Source: Burkholderiaceae bacterium | GTDB lineage: Bacteria; Pseudomonadota; Gammaproteobacteria; Burkholderiales; Burkholderiaceae | Assembly: GCA_947448695.1 (NCBI GenBank) | Contig: CANFOL010000005.1 | Span: forward strand, 32,001-69,409 | Direction of reading: 5' to 3' | DNA: 37,409 bases | Shown here: in pieces, positions 27,480 to 36,229 of the stretch | Numbering within the stretch: position 1 is the stretch's first letter | How the letters are laid out: each line of letters opens with the position of its first letter | Program-made: the position numbers and the translations under genes | Notes under the pieces: generated by a model | The model's input: the letters and a program-made list of their open reading frames with translations, nothing else | Databases searched by the model: none | Told to the model about the DNA's origin: nothing

Positions 27480-27983
27480 TTATTGAAGTGTGTTTTTTAA
27501 CAATGGTGACACTGGTAAAGAATAAACCTCGATACCTTCATCGATTAATTCAGCAGCCTCATCAACCGTTGTTACTCCACGAATACTTCTCTCAGGCGAC
27601 TCTTTGTAATGTATTTTGCGAGCTTCTTCAGCAAAACATTCACCAACATTTTCTGTCTTTTCCATTATTTCACGGACCACTTGCAACATCATTGACTGCA
27701 TTTTTTCTTGAAAGAGCATTTTTTGCTCAGGACTTAAATGCATTGCATCGCTAGATGAAGGCAGATTAGGAGTAGACCTTTCAGAATCCTCAAATGCGGA
27801 ACTGCCATGCTGATGACCTTTACCGCCAATATATGGAGCGGATGGCATCCGCGCAATTTCAATGCTGTCACACATCGGGCAGCAAAGTACTGCTCGTTCT
27901 TGTTGCGATGAAAAATCTTCCTCAGAAGAAAACCATCCTTCAAACTGATGGTTAAGAGGACAAGCCAAGTTATAAACTTTCAT
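27480..27983 (-). CDS. DUF1178 family protein
   Basis: A 167-residue cytosolic protein of unknown function. The N-terminus has CPLNHQFEGWF and VLCCPMCDS, a CxxxH plus CxxC arrangement that suggests a small zinc ribbon. The C-terminal half has an EKMQSMMLQVVREIMEKTENVG helix region and an IHYKESPERSIRG segment, both typical of the DUF1178 family as I know it. The gene follows NUDIX after 81 bases containing a strong hairpin, so its expression may be partly separate from the nuo operon. No Shine-Dalgarno sequence is visible before the ATG. It is convergent with the MmgE/PrpD gene, 70 bases apart. Confidence 0.85.
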   Translation of the reverse strand: MKVYNLACPLNHQFEGWFSSEEDFSSQQERAVLCCPMCDSIEIARMPSAPYIGGKGHQHGSSAFEDSERSTPNLPSSSDAMHLSPEQKMLFQEKMQSMMLQVVREIMEKTENVGECFAEEARKIHYKESPERSIRGVTTVDEAAELIDEGIEVYSLPVSPLLKNTLQ

Positions 27984-28031
27984 ATTTTTTAGATTTCAAG
28001 TTAACATTTATTTTCAATTATGACACTAATT

Positions 28032-28058
28032 CATATTCTATCTAAATAATAGAATATG
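28032..28058 (-). repeat. Perfect 10-bp hairpin between the NUDIX and DUF1178 genes
   Basis: CATATTCTAT (28032-28041) and ATAGAATATG (28049-28058) form a perfect 10-bp stem with a seven-base loop. On the transcribed minus strand it begins 6 nt after the NUDIX stop. No T run follows, so it is not a canonical terminator. It could stabilise the 3' end of the long nuo transcript, be a processing site, or bind a dimeric protein upstream of DUF1178. Confidence 0.5.
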
Positions 28059-28064
28059 GTTCAT

Positions 28065-28664
28065 TTAAGCACTAGAAGACCTATAAAACTCTTGAAGCCA
28101 ATAGAAGCTGATAATAGTTTTTACGTCAGTGATTTTTCCTTCTTTAATCCATTCGTGAATTTCTTTTAATGAAGCTCCAAAAATGTCTAAAAACTCGCCA
28201 TCGTCCAAGTCTGCCTGAGTCATTTCTAAATCTTGCGCCAAATAAATATCAATAAATTCGGTGGAGTGGGAAATAATCGGATGGATTTTCCCTAAAAAAT
28301 GCCACTGCCTAGCAACAAATCCTGTTTCTTCTTGTAGCTCTCGCTGGGCGCAAGTTAAAGTGTCCTCGCTGACTTCTAATTTACCTGCAGGAATTTCAAT
28401 AAATGCTTGCTGCAAAGGATAACGATACTGCCTCTCCAGCAAAACCCTGCCATCAGGCAAAATTGGCACAATAGCCACAGCTCCTGGATGAATTAAATAC
28501 TCTCTTCCAGCTATTTGACGGTTGGGTAACTGAACCTGATCTTGAATCAGTTTCAGATAATAGCCCTCATATACTTGTTTTGATTCCAGAGTAATCTCTC
28601 GCAGATGCTCATCACCTGGTTGCAAATCCTTAAGATTTGGAATCAATGGAAAATTCGTGGTCAT
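28065..28664 (-). CDS. NUDIX hydrolase, ADP-ribose pyrophosphatase-like
   Basis: Hydrolyses a nucleoside diphosphate linked to another moiety; by resemblance to NudF-type enzymes, probably ADP-ribose or a related sugar nucleotide. The Nudix box is complete at residues 94-116 (G94, E100, then REL.EE.GF). The preceding QAFIEIPAGKLE segment is typical of ADP-ribose pyrophosphatases. I start at the ATG at 28664, which shares one base with the nuoN stop (TGATG) and has AGGG upstream, giving 199 residues; a TTG at 28700 is unlikely. The overlap implies translational coupling to complex I genes. Confidence 0.92.
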   Translation of the reverse strand: MTTNFPLIPNLKDLQPGDEHLREITLESKQVYEGYYLKLIQDQVQLPNRQIAGREYLIHPGAVAIVPILPDGRVLLERQYRYPLQQAFIEIPAGKLEVSEDTLTCAQRELQEETGFVARQWHFLGKIHPIISHSTEFIDIYLAQDLEMTQADLDDGEFLDIFGASLKEIHEWIKEGKITDVKTIISFYWLQEFYRSSSA

Positions 28665-30148
28665 CAGCCCTGTAAGGAAGTTCTCATCGCCTGTAAGCAA
28701 AGCGTTGTCAGGAACGCCGGGAAGATACCTGCTAAAAGAATAAAGATGCCATTAATAGTTAGAACTCCTTTTGCAAATCCCTGCCCAATAATTAAACTTG
28801 TATCAGTTGGCTCTTCAAAATACATCGTTTTCACAACTCGTAGGTAGTAAAAGGCGCCAACTAATGAAGCCATCACTGCAAATATTGCCAATCCAAGATA
28901 ACCTGCATCAACTAAAGAATCCAAAATGGATAATTTTGCAATAAAACCAACTGTCGGGGGAATACCCGCTAATGAGAACATCAATAACAACATAGTGAAG
29001 GCGAGTAATGGACTGCGGCGATTAAGCCCTTTTAAGTCTTCTATATTTTCACATTCAAAACCTTTTTTAGACAAAATCATCAAAAGTCCAAAGGTACCCA
29101 AAGTGGATAAAACATAAGTCACTGCATAAAAGAATGAAGCGCTATAGGCAAGTTCGTCATATACACAAAGAAATCCAAGCAGCAAAAAGCCCATATGAGA
29201 AATCGTAGAATAAGCCAACATACGTTTAATATTGGTTTGTGCAATCGCAGTCAAGTTGCCAATCATCAATGAAGTAACTGATAAGAAAATCAGAATCGGC
29301 TGCCAATCTACATCGAGATTTTGCAAACCACCAACTAATAATCTGAAGGTGATTGCAAACGCAGCAATTTTAGGGGCGCCACCAATTAATAATGTGACGG
29401 ATGTCGGTGCACCATCATACACATCAGGAACCCACATGTGGAATGGTGCTGCGCCTAATTTAAAAGCTAACCCCGCTAGCAAAAACACGATCCCAAAAGT
29501 AAGCACTAAATGCATGACAGCATCATTGCTTGTCGTGCGTAAAATATCATCTAAATCTAATGATCCAGTGGCGCCATAAATCATGGACATTCCGTATAAC
29601 AAAAATCCCGAAGATAAGGCCCCTAAAATAAAATATTTCATACCTGCTTCAATGCCGCGGGGATAGTTAGGACGCATCGCAGTCAAGGTATAAGTCGACA
29701 AAGCTAACAACTCAAGTCCAAGATAAAGGGTCAACATATTGGCCCCTGAAATCATCACGAATTGTCCTAGCAATGCCAACAAAACTAAAGCAATGTAATC
29801 TGTTCTAAATAGCTGACGATCGATTAAGTATTGTTTTGAGTAAATCAATGTAACCATCACGGCAATCGCAGATACAGACTTTAAAACGTTTGAAAACGGA
29901 TCAACAAGGTACAACCCATTCATGATTCGTATCGGCATATCACTCACACGCACAGCAAACATAATAGCTAAAACAAGTAATGTCAAAATCGTTAATTGAT
30001 AGGCAAAGACCGCTGCATTCGGTGTAAAAAAGACATCCTCATCATTCACTTCTTTTTCTTTAAAAAAAGGTGTCACTAATAAAATGAAACAAATCACGAG
30101 TAATAAAATTAACTCGGGCAAAATTTCTAATATGTCGATTGCTTGCAT
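28664..30148 (-). CDS. nuoN: NADH-quinone oxidoreductase subunit N
   Basis: An antiporter-like membrane subunit of complex I that helps couple quinone reduction to proton pumping. At 494 residues with about 14 hydrophobic helices it is full length. The [19 protein letters not shown] segment in the middle contains the conserved lysine and the proton channel segment, and [11 protein letters not shown] marks a second channel lysine region upstream of it (NIKRMLAYS). It starts 15 nt after nuoM and is the last nuo gene, followed by NUDIX with a one-base overlap. No defects seen. Confidence 0.97.
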   Translation of the reverse strand: MQAIDILEILPELILLLVICFILLVTPFFKEKEVNDEDVFFTPNAAVFAYQLTILTLLVLAIMFAVRVSDMPIRIMNGLYLVDPFSNVLKSVSAIAVMVTLIYSKQYLIDRQLFRTDYIALVLLALLGQFVMISGANMLTLYLGLELLALSTYTLTAMRPNYPRGIEAGMKYFILGALSSGFLLYGMSMIYGATGSLDLDDILRTTSNDAVMHLVLTFGIVFLLAGLAFKLGAAPFHMWVPDVYDGAPTSVTLLIGGAPKIAAFAITFRLLVGGLQNLDVDWQPILIFLSVTSLMIGNLTAIAQTNIKRMLAYSTISHMGFLLLGFLCVYDELAYSASFFYAVTYVLSTLGTFGLLMILSKKGFECENIEDLKGLNRRSPLLAFTMLLLMFSLAGIPPTVGFIAKLSILDSLVDAGYLGLAIFAVMASLVGAFYYLRVVKTMYFEEPTDTSLIIGQGFAKGVLTINGIFILLAGIFPAFLTTLCLQAMRTSLQG

Positions 30149-30163
30149 GCTAGTTCCAGTTCT

Positions 30164-31630
30164 TTAAATCTTCGTCAACGCGACATGCTTCAGTAACTCA
30201 ACCGCCGCTGGATGAATAATATCGGTAAAAGGCTTTGGATAAACCCCCATACCAATCGTTAATACCGCTAACACCCCAAGAATGAAATACTCTCTTGCGT
30301 TGATATCACTTAATTGTGCTACGTGATCGTTGGTGACTTTGCCAAAAAATACCCTTTTTGTCATCCACAATGAATATGCAGCTCCAAGGATAAGTGCTGT
30401 AGATGCAAGTAATCCAATAGTGAAGTCATAATCAATCGCTCCAAGGATGACCATAAACTCACCAATAAATCCTGAAGTAGCAGGTAAGCCGCAATTCGCC
30501 ATGGCGAATAAAACTGCAAACACTGCAAAACGTGGCATGGTATTGACTACCCCACCGTAATCAGCAATTTCACGAGTATGCATCCGATCATATAAAACTC
30601 CAATCGAGAAGAACATCGCACCAGAAATAAATCCGTGTGAAATCATTTGAATAATTCCACCTTCAAGTCCCATCTGGTTAAAGATGAAAAAACCTAATGT
30701 CACAAATCCCATATGCGCAATTGATGAATACGCTACCAATTTTTTCATATCTTTTTGCACGAGTGCCACCAAACCAACGTAAATGACGGCAATCAAAGAT
30801 AGCGCAATCATAAATGGCCCCAAATAAACACTGGCATCTGGTGCAATGGGTAGTGAGAATCTCAAGAAACCATAAGCTCCTAACTTCAACATAATTGCGG
30901 CCAATACAATCGAACCACCTGTTGGGGCTTCAACGTGGGCATCTGGCAACCAAGTATGTACTGGCCACATCGGCACCTTTACCGCAAACGCCATTAAGAA
31001 TGCTAAGAAAATAAACAACTGCTCTATGAAGTTCAATGGGGCCTGATGCCACTCAAGTATCTGAAAGGAACCAGTTGCGTTATATAGGTACAAAATTGCA
31101 ATCAAAGTGAGTAATGACCCGAGCAAGGTGTACAAGAAAAATTTAAATGCTGCATAAATTCTGTTCTTACCACCCCAAACACCAATAATGATGTACATCG
31201 GAATCAGTGTCGCTTCAAAAAATACATAAAAAAGTAAACCATCTAATGCGCAAAACACTCCAATCATTAAACCTGACAAGATTAAGAATGCGGCCATGTA
31301 CTGCGCTACACGGTCCTGAATCACTTCCCAAGCAGCAAGCACTACAATTACAGTGATAAAAGAAGTAAGGACTACAAACCAAACCGAGATTCCGTCAACG
31401 CCTAAAAAGTAACTTAAGTCATATCTCTGAACCCACGGAATATTTTCAACAAACTGCATGCCAGCATTCGCAGTATCAAAATCCGTTATGAGTGGGAGAG
31501 TAATGATGAAACTAAAGGTCGCAGCAAATAATGACATCCACTTGACATAGGACTTGTTGGAATCAGAACCACTTCCTAAAATCAATAACCCGAATACAAT
31601 CGGCATCCAAATTGCTAATGATAAATTCAT
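30164..31630 (-). CDS. nuoM: NADH-quinone oxidoreductase subunit M
   Basis: The second antiporter-like membrane subunit of complex I. The frame can be opened upstream at a TTG (31681), but the ATG at 31630 lies 10 nt after the nuoL stop and gives MNLSLAIWMPIVFG, a normal NuoM start, for 488 residues. Conserved segments are the LPLITDFD region, the FFEATLIPMYIIIGVWGG segment with the channel glutamate, KVPMWPVHTWLPDAHVEAPTGGS with its lysine, and DMKKLVAYSSIAHMGF. About 14 transmembrane helices. It sits between nuoL and nuoN in the usual order. Confidence 0.97.
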   Translation of the reverse strand: MNLSLAIWMPIVFGLLILGSGSDSNKSYVKWMSLFAATFSFIITLPLITDFDTANAGMQFVENIPWVQRYDLSYFLGVDGISVWFVVLTSFITVIVVLAAWEVIQDRVAQYMAAFLILSGLMIGVFCALDGLLFYVFFEATLIPMYIIIGVWGGKNRIYAAFKFFLYTLLGSLLTLIAILYLYNATGSFQILEWHQAPLNFIEQLFIFLAFLMAFAVKVPMWPVHTWLPDAHVEAPTGGSIVLAAIMLKLGAYGFLRFSLPIAPDASVYLGPFMIALSLIAVIYVGLVALVQKDMKKLVAYSSIAHMGFVTLGFFIFNQMGLEGGIIQMISHGFISGAMFFSIGVLYDRMHTREIADYGGVVNTMPRFAVFAVLFAMANCGLPATSGFIGEFMVILGAIDYDFTIGLLASTALILGAAYSLWMTKRVFFGKVTNDHVAQLSDINAREYFILGVLAVLTIGMGVYPKPFTDIIHPAAVELLKHVALTKI

Positions 31631-31640
31631 AACTGACCGC

Positions 31641-33677
31641 TTATTGTATTGAACCCAAATGGGTGAAAAGTATCCAAGCAATTAAACCTATTACACCAAT
31701 AATCATGGCAAAGGCGTAATGATATAAATACCCAGATTGAAAATGTCTAACTAATTTGGAGAACCAATTAACTACCTTAGCACTTCCATTGACGATAAAT
31801 CCATCAATAACGGTTTGATCACCAAGCTTCCAAAATCCATTACCAATGATTTGTGCGCCACGACCAAAAACAGCTTGATTGAAATCATCTACATAATATT
31901 TGTTATCCAATATTTTCTTGAGCGGAGCAAATACTTCCGCAATCTTTGCAGGAATCTCAGGCCTGAATAAATAGAAGATCGCTGCAGTTGTAACGCCAGC
32001 AATGGCTAACCATAAAACTGGTGATGTCAAAGAATGAATCACCATATTGAATGCGCCATGAAATGCTCCTTCTAATTCCTCCATTGCTGGATGAGCTTGA
32101 GTATCAATGACAATCGATTGATCAAAAAAGCCTCCATACAACATCGGCTCAATTGCGATATAACCAATCATGACCGAAGGAATCGCTAATAATACAAGTG
32201 GTAAGGTAACTACTAACGGCGACTCATGTGGCTTTTGTCCAGGCGCTAATCCATGATGAGCATCATGATCATGACCATGGTGATCATGTACATGTCCAAA
32301 GCGCTCTTTGCCATGGAAAACCAAGAAATACATTCTAAATGAATAAAAAGCTGTAATAAACACACCCGCCATAACAGCGAAGTAAGCAAAACCAGAGCCA
32401 TAAATATGACTTTCAGCAACTGCTTCAATAATAGAATCTTTGGAATAAAAACCTGAAAAGAACGGCGTGCCTATTAAGGCTAGACTACCAATCAACGAGG
32501 TAATCCAAGTAATTGGCATGTACTTTCTAAGTCCACCCATGTTACGCATATCTTGATCATGATGCATCCCCATAATCACACTTCCCGCCCCAAGGAATAA
32601 AAGCGCTTTAAAGAACGCATGTGTCATCAAGTGGAATATCGCTACAGGATATGCTGAAACACCCAGAGCAACCGTCATGTATCCTAACTGTGACAAGGTG
32701 GAGTATGCAACTACACGCTTAATGTCGGTTTGTACGATACCCAAAAACCCCATAAATAAGGCCGTAATAGAACCAATAATCAAAATGAATGAAAGTGCGG
32801 TATCAGATAACTCAAAAAATGGTGACATCCGAGACACCATAAAAATGCCTGCCGTAACCATGGTCGCCGCGTGAATCAAAGCTGAAATTGGCGTTGGGCC
32901 TTCCATCGAATCAGGCAACCAAACATGTAATGGGAACTGTGCAGATTTCCCCATTGCCCCAATAAATAAGCAAATACATGCCACGGTCATTAACTCCCAA
33001 CTAGTTCCAGGCAAAGTTTGGGCAGCGATATTTTGTGCTTGGCCAAAAGCAGTTTCATAATCCAAAGTGCCAGTGTTGGCAAAGATTAAACCAATGCCAA
33101 GAATAAAACCAAAGTCACCAACACGATTGACTAAGAATGCTTTCATATTGGCGAAAATGGCTGTAGGCTTGGTGTACCAAAAGCCAATCAGTAAATAAGA
33201 AACTAACCCTACTGCTTCCCAACCAAAGAAGAGCTGTAGAAAATTATTACTCATCACCAGCATCAACATCGCAAATGTGAATAATGAAATATAGGAGAAG
33301 AAACGGTTATATCCTTCATCCTCATGCATATAGCCAATGGTGTAGATGTGTACCATTAATGATACAAACGTAACAACAACCATCATCATTGCAGAGAGTG
33401 GATCGATTAAAAATCCAATGTTAAGTACAAGCTCATCTCCAAAACGCATCCACTCATAAATGTTGGCATTAAAACGTGCACCTGCCATCACTTGAGTCAA
33501 TACATAAATCGATAAACCACAAGCAATTGCAACCCCAAGAATCGTGATCCGGTGGCACGCTGTTCTGCTGAGTAGGTTCCCCATAAATTTCGTGCCAAAA
33601 AAACCAGCCAAAATCGCACCAATTAATGGCGCCAAAGGAATAAATATTAATAGAGCGGGATGTAATGTTGACGTCAT
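31641..33677 (-). CDS. nuoL: NADH-quinone oxidoreductase subunit L
   Basis: The distal antiporter-like subunit of complex I, with a lateral amphipathic helix along the membrane arm. At 678 residues it is slightly longer than E. coli NuoL (613). The channel motifs FFGWEAVGLVSYLLIGFW, KSAQFPLHVWLPDSMEGPTP and DIKRVVAYSTLSQLGYM are all present. A histidine/aspartate-rich loop near residue 475 (HVHDHHGHDHDAHH) lies between helices and may bind metal incidentally; I believe such loops also occur in other betaproteobacterial NuoL proteins. It lies 24 nt behind nuoK. Intact. Confidence 0.97.
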   Translation of the reverse strand: MTSTLHPALLIFIPLAPLIGAILAGFFGTKFMGNLLSRTACHRITILGVAIACGLSIYVLTQVMAGARFNANIYEWMRFGDELVLNIGFLIDPLSAMMMVVVTFVSLMVHIYTIGYMHEDEGYNRFFSYISLFTFAMLMLVMSNNFLQLFFGWEAVGLVSYLLIGFWYTKPTAIFANMKAFLVNRVGDFGFILGIGLIFANTGTLDYETAFGQAQNIAAQTLPGTSWELMTVACICLFIGAMGKSAQFPLHVWLPDSMEGPTPISALIHAATMVTAGIFMVSRMSPFFELSDTALSFILIIGSITALFMGFLGIVQTDIKRVVAYSTLSQLGYMTVALGVSAYPVAIFHLMTHAFFKALLFLGAGSVIMGMHHDQDMRNMGGLRKYMPITWITSLIGSLALIGTPFFSGFYSKDSIIEAVAESHIYGSGFAYFAVMAGVFITAFYSFRMYFLVFHGKERFGHVHDHHGHDHDAHHGLAPGQKPHESPLVVTLPLVLLAIPSVMIGYIAIEPMLYGGFFDQSIVIDTQAHPAMEELEGAFHGAFNMVIHSLTSPVLWLAIAGVTTAAIFYLFRPEIPAKIAEVFAPLKKILDNKYYVDDFNQAVFGRGAQIIGNGFWKLGDQTVIDGFIVNGSAKVVNWFSKLVRHFQSGYLYHYAFAMIIGVIGLIAWILFTHLGSIQ

Positions 33678-33701
33678 GATGTTTTCTATCGAATAGCCCT
33701 A

Positions 33702-34007
33702 TTAACCTTTTAACTGACCAAGATCTTCTGTACTGACGGTATCACTACTTCGGAATAGAATTACTAATATAGCTAATCCTATAGCAGCCTCTGCAGCGGC
33801 AACTGTCAAAATAAAAAAGACAAATACTTGACCCAACATGTCCCCCCAGTAATGCGAGAATGCAATAAAGTTGGTATTGACTGCAAGTAACATCAGTTCA
33901 ATTGACATAAGTAACACAATGATGTTTTTACGATTTAAAAAGATACCAATAATGCCAATCGCAAATAACATGGCAGCTAAGACTAAATAATGAGCAAGTG
34001 TAATCAT
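33702..34007 (-). CDS. nuoK: NADH-quinone oxidoreductase subunit K
   Basis: A small three-helix membrane subunit of complex I (101 residues, the normal length). The conserved glutamates lie within the second and third helices ([13 protein letters not shown] and [12 protein letters not shown]), part of the central proton pathway. The start overlaps the nuoJ stop by four bases (ATGA), showing translational coupling. No anomalies. Confidence 0.97.
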   Translation of the reverse strand: MITLAHYLVLAAMLFAIGIIGIFLNRKNIIVLLMSIELMLLAVNTNFIAFSHYWGDMLGQVFVFFILTVAAAEAAIGLAILVILFRSSDTVSTEDLGQLKG

Positions 34008-34636
34008 GATTTTTTCCCAGTCTGACGGTTTTCATTTTCTGATTCCATCGATACAATCCGAACTCGATCAGCCGGATTCGTACGAATCTGTGCTGCAATA
34101 TCTTGTGTCTTATGGTCTTTACGACGACGTAAGGTCAATGCCACGGCAGCAATAATAGCAACGAGAAGTATGATTCCGGCAATTTCAAAATTAAAAACAT
34201 AGTCGCCATAAATCAATTTACCAAGACTCATGGAATTGCTTTCTCCGGCAGGGGTGTTCTTTGGCAAAGGTTGAGTTGTACCAATGAAAGCTCTTACTAA
34301 CACAAGGGTCATTTCGGCCACAATCACTGCACCAACTAAAGATGCTACAGGTATAAACCGTTTAAATTGGCTGCGTAAGTGGGCAATATCTAAATCAAGC
34401 ATCATCACCACAAACAAGAATAAAACCATCACAGCGCCCACATAGACAAGAATGAGGGCAATCGATAAAAATTCAGCTTCTAACAACATCCAAATGCCTG
34501 CTGCATTAAAAAAAGCTAACACTAAAAACAAGGCTGCATGTACTGGATTTTTTGCGGTGATAACTTTTAACGCTGAGAGAACCAGCACAGTAGCAAAACT
34601 ATAGAAAAAGATTAAGGTTGGATTCAAGTTCATCAT
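34004..34636 (-). CDS. nuoJ: NADH-quinone oxidoreductase subunit J
   Basis: A five-helix membrane subunit next to the quinone-reaction module of complex I. At 210 residues it includes the conserved helix-3 segment with [19 protein letters not shown], the site of a pi-bulge in known structures. The tail after residue 175 is charged and variable. There are two tandem ATGs at the start. It begins 8 nt after nuoI and overlaps nuoK by four bases. Confidence 0.97.
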   Translation of the reverse strand: MMNLNPTLIFFYSFATVLVLSALKVITAKNPVHAALFLVLAFFNAAGIWMLLEAEFLSIALILVYVGAVMVLFLFVVMMLDLDIAHLRSQFKRFIPVASLVGAVIVAEMTLVLVRAFIGTTQPLPKNTPAGESNSMSLGKLIYGDYVFNFEIAGIILLVAIIAAVALTLRRRKDHKTQDIAAQIRTNPADRVRIVSMESENENRQTGKKS

Positions 34637-34644
34637 TTTTATTC

Positions 34645-35136
34645 TTATCGATACTTTGCATCTGCTGTTTTATTCGCTGCAATTTCTTTTTCAAATTGAT
34701 CACCAACGGCTAACAACATATCTTTTGTAAAGTACAAATCGCCACGCTTTTCACCATGGTATTCATGAATATGTGTCTCGACAATTGCATCTACAGGACA
34801 AGCTTCTTCACAAAAACCACAAAAAATACACTTAGTTAGATCAATATCATAGCGAGAGGTTCGTCGTGTGCCGTCTTCACGTAAGTCGGATTCAATCGTA
34901 ATTGCCATTGCGGGACATACAGCTTCACACATTTTGCACGCAATACAACGCTCTTCACCATTTGGATAACGACGTAATGCGTGCAATCCACGAAAGCGTG
35001 GTGACATCGGCGTTTTTTCTTCAGGATATTGAATGGTTGTTTTAGGTGCGAACAAATAACGACCTGTAAGGCCCAAGCCTTTAAACACCTCCTTCAGAAG
35101 TAAGCTGTTTAAAAATTCGCGGACATTATTTAACAT
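34645..35136 (-). CDS. nuoI: NADH-quinone oxidoreductase subunit I (2x[4Fe-4S])
   Basis: Carries the N6a and N6b clusters that pass electrons toward N2 and quinone. Two ferredoxin-type motifs are clear: C64-C67-C70-C74 ([12 protein letters not shown]) and C103-C106-C109-C113 ([12 protein letters not shown]). At 163 residues it matches the family. An N-terminal amphipathic region contacts the membrane arm. It lies 27 nt after nuoH and 8 nt before nuoJ. Confidence 0.98.
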   Translation of the reverse strand: MLNNVREFLNSLLLKEVFKGLGLTGRYLFAPKTTIQYPEEKTPMSPRFRGLHALRRYPNGEERCIACKMCEAVCPAMAITIESDLREDGTRRTSRYDIDLTKCIFCGFCEEACPVDAIVETHIHEYHGEKRGDLYFTKDMLLAVGDQFEKEIAANKTADAKYR

Positions 35137-35163
35137 ATGTAATTCCTGTAGTGTAGAGCTTCA

Positions 35164-36228
35164 TTATTTCCAAACACTCCATGGTGAAACAACCCATGCG
35201 CCAACAACGACGACCCAAAAGACAGATAAAGGTATAAAAACTTTCCAACCTAAACGCATAATTTGGTCATAACGATACCTTGGTAACGACGCTCTTAACC
35301 AAATAAAAATCGACAAGAGAATGAATGTTTTAGCAAATAACCAGAAGAAACCTGGGATATCTCTCAATATTGGTAAATCTAAAATAGGCAACCATCCACC
35401 AAGAAATAATGTGGCGCACATGGTTGTAATCAAAATCATGTTGGCATATTCAGCAAGGAAGAACATGGCAAACGCCATTCCAGAATACTCAATCATATGG
35501 CCGGCCACAATTTCAGACTCGCCTTCTACAACATCAAACGGATGACGATTCGTTTCAGCAACTCCAGATATAAAGTAAATCATAAACATGGGTAATAAGG
35601 GCAACCAATTCCAAGATAAGAAATTAATTCCAAGAGAAGCAAAAAATCCCTGAGATTGTGCACGCACAATATCTCCAAGATTAAGTGATCCTGTCACCAT
35701 TAAAACCGTAACTAATGCAAAGCCCATTGCAATTTCGTAGGAAACCATTTGCGCTGAAGCACGCATGGCCCCTAAGAATGCATATTTTGAATTCGACGCC
35801 CAACCAGCAAGAATCACACCATAGACGCCTACTGAAGTAATTGCCATGACATAGAGAAGTCCAGCATTGACATCTGCCAATACCATACCGTCCTGAAATG
35901 GCACGACCGCCCATGCTGCAAATGCAGGTGCAATCACCATCACTGGCCCGACAATATACAACAATTTATTCGCACGAATTGGTTGAATAATTTCTTTGAG
36001 TAATAATTTAAGAGCATCTGCAATCGGCTGTAAAAGTCCTAATGGACCGACACGATTTGGCCCCAGTCGAGTATGCATCCAACCAATCAGTTTACGTTCC
36101 CATAAAGTAAGATAAGCAACACATGCAAACATGGGCAAGACGATCACAACGATTCGTAAAAGCGCCCAAACCAATGGCCATGCTTGACCAAATATGGCTT
36201 CACCTTGAGTTGTAATGGTTTCAATCAT
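35164..36228 (-). CDS. nuoH: NADH-quinone oxidoreductase subunit H
   Basis: A membrane subunit that forms part of the quinone chamber of complex I. The TM-rich sequence has [36 protein letters not shown], and [12 protein letters not shown]; the conserved [15 protein letters not shown] loop lines the quinone site. I start at the ATG at 36228, one base after the nuoG stop, giving 354 residues; the frame can extend to a TTG at 36246 overlapping nuoG. Coupled translation with nuoG is likely. Confidence 0.97.
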   Translation of the reverse strand: MIETITTQGEAIFGQAWPLVWALLRIVVIVLPMFACVAYLTLWERKLIGWMHTRLGPNRVGPLGLLQPIADALKLLLKEIIQPIRANKLLYIVGPVMVIAPAFAAWAVVPFQDGMVLADVNAGLLYVMAITSVGVYGVILAGWASNSKYAFLGAMRASAQMVSYEIAMGFALVTVLMVTGSLNLGDIVRAQSQGFFASLGINFLSWNWLPLLPMFMIYFISGVAETNRHPFDVVEGESEIVAGHMIEYSGMAFAMFFLAEYANMILITTMCATLFLGGWLPILDLPILRDIPGFFWLFAKTFILLSIFIWLRASLPRYRYDQIMRLGWKVFIPLSVFWVVVVGAWVVSPWSVWK

Positions 36229-36229
36229 T

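Noticed and set aside
27438..27490. CACTTCA...TGAAGTG inverted repeat as a terminator between MmgE/PrpD and DUF1178
   Set aside because: The arms are 39 bases apart, one lies at the end of the DUF1178 gene, and no stable compact stem with a T run forms; likely chance.
29232..29579. 115-codon plus-strand frame inside nuoN
   Set aside because: Antisense to a conserved membrane subunit, with no domain or start signal.
32240..32300. Short tandem repeat of CAT/GAT-type triplets in nuoL
   Set aside because: It encodes the histidine/aspartate-rich loop of NuoL; I believe such loops recur in this protein family, so it is coding bias, not an independent repeat element.
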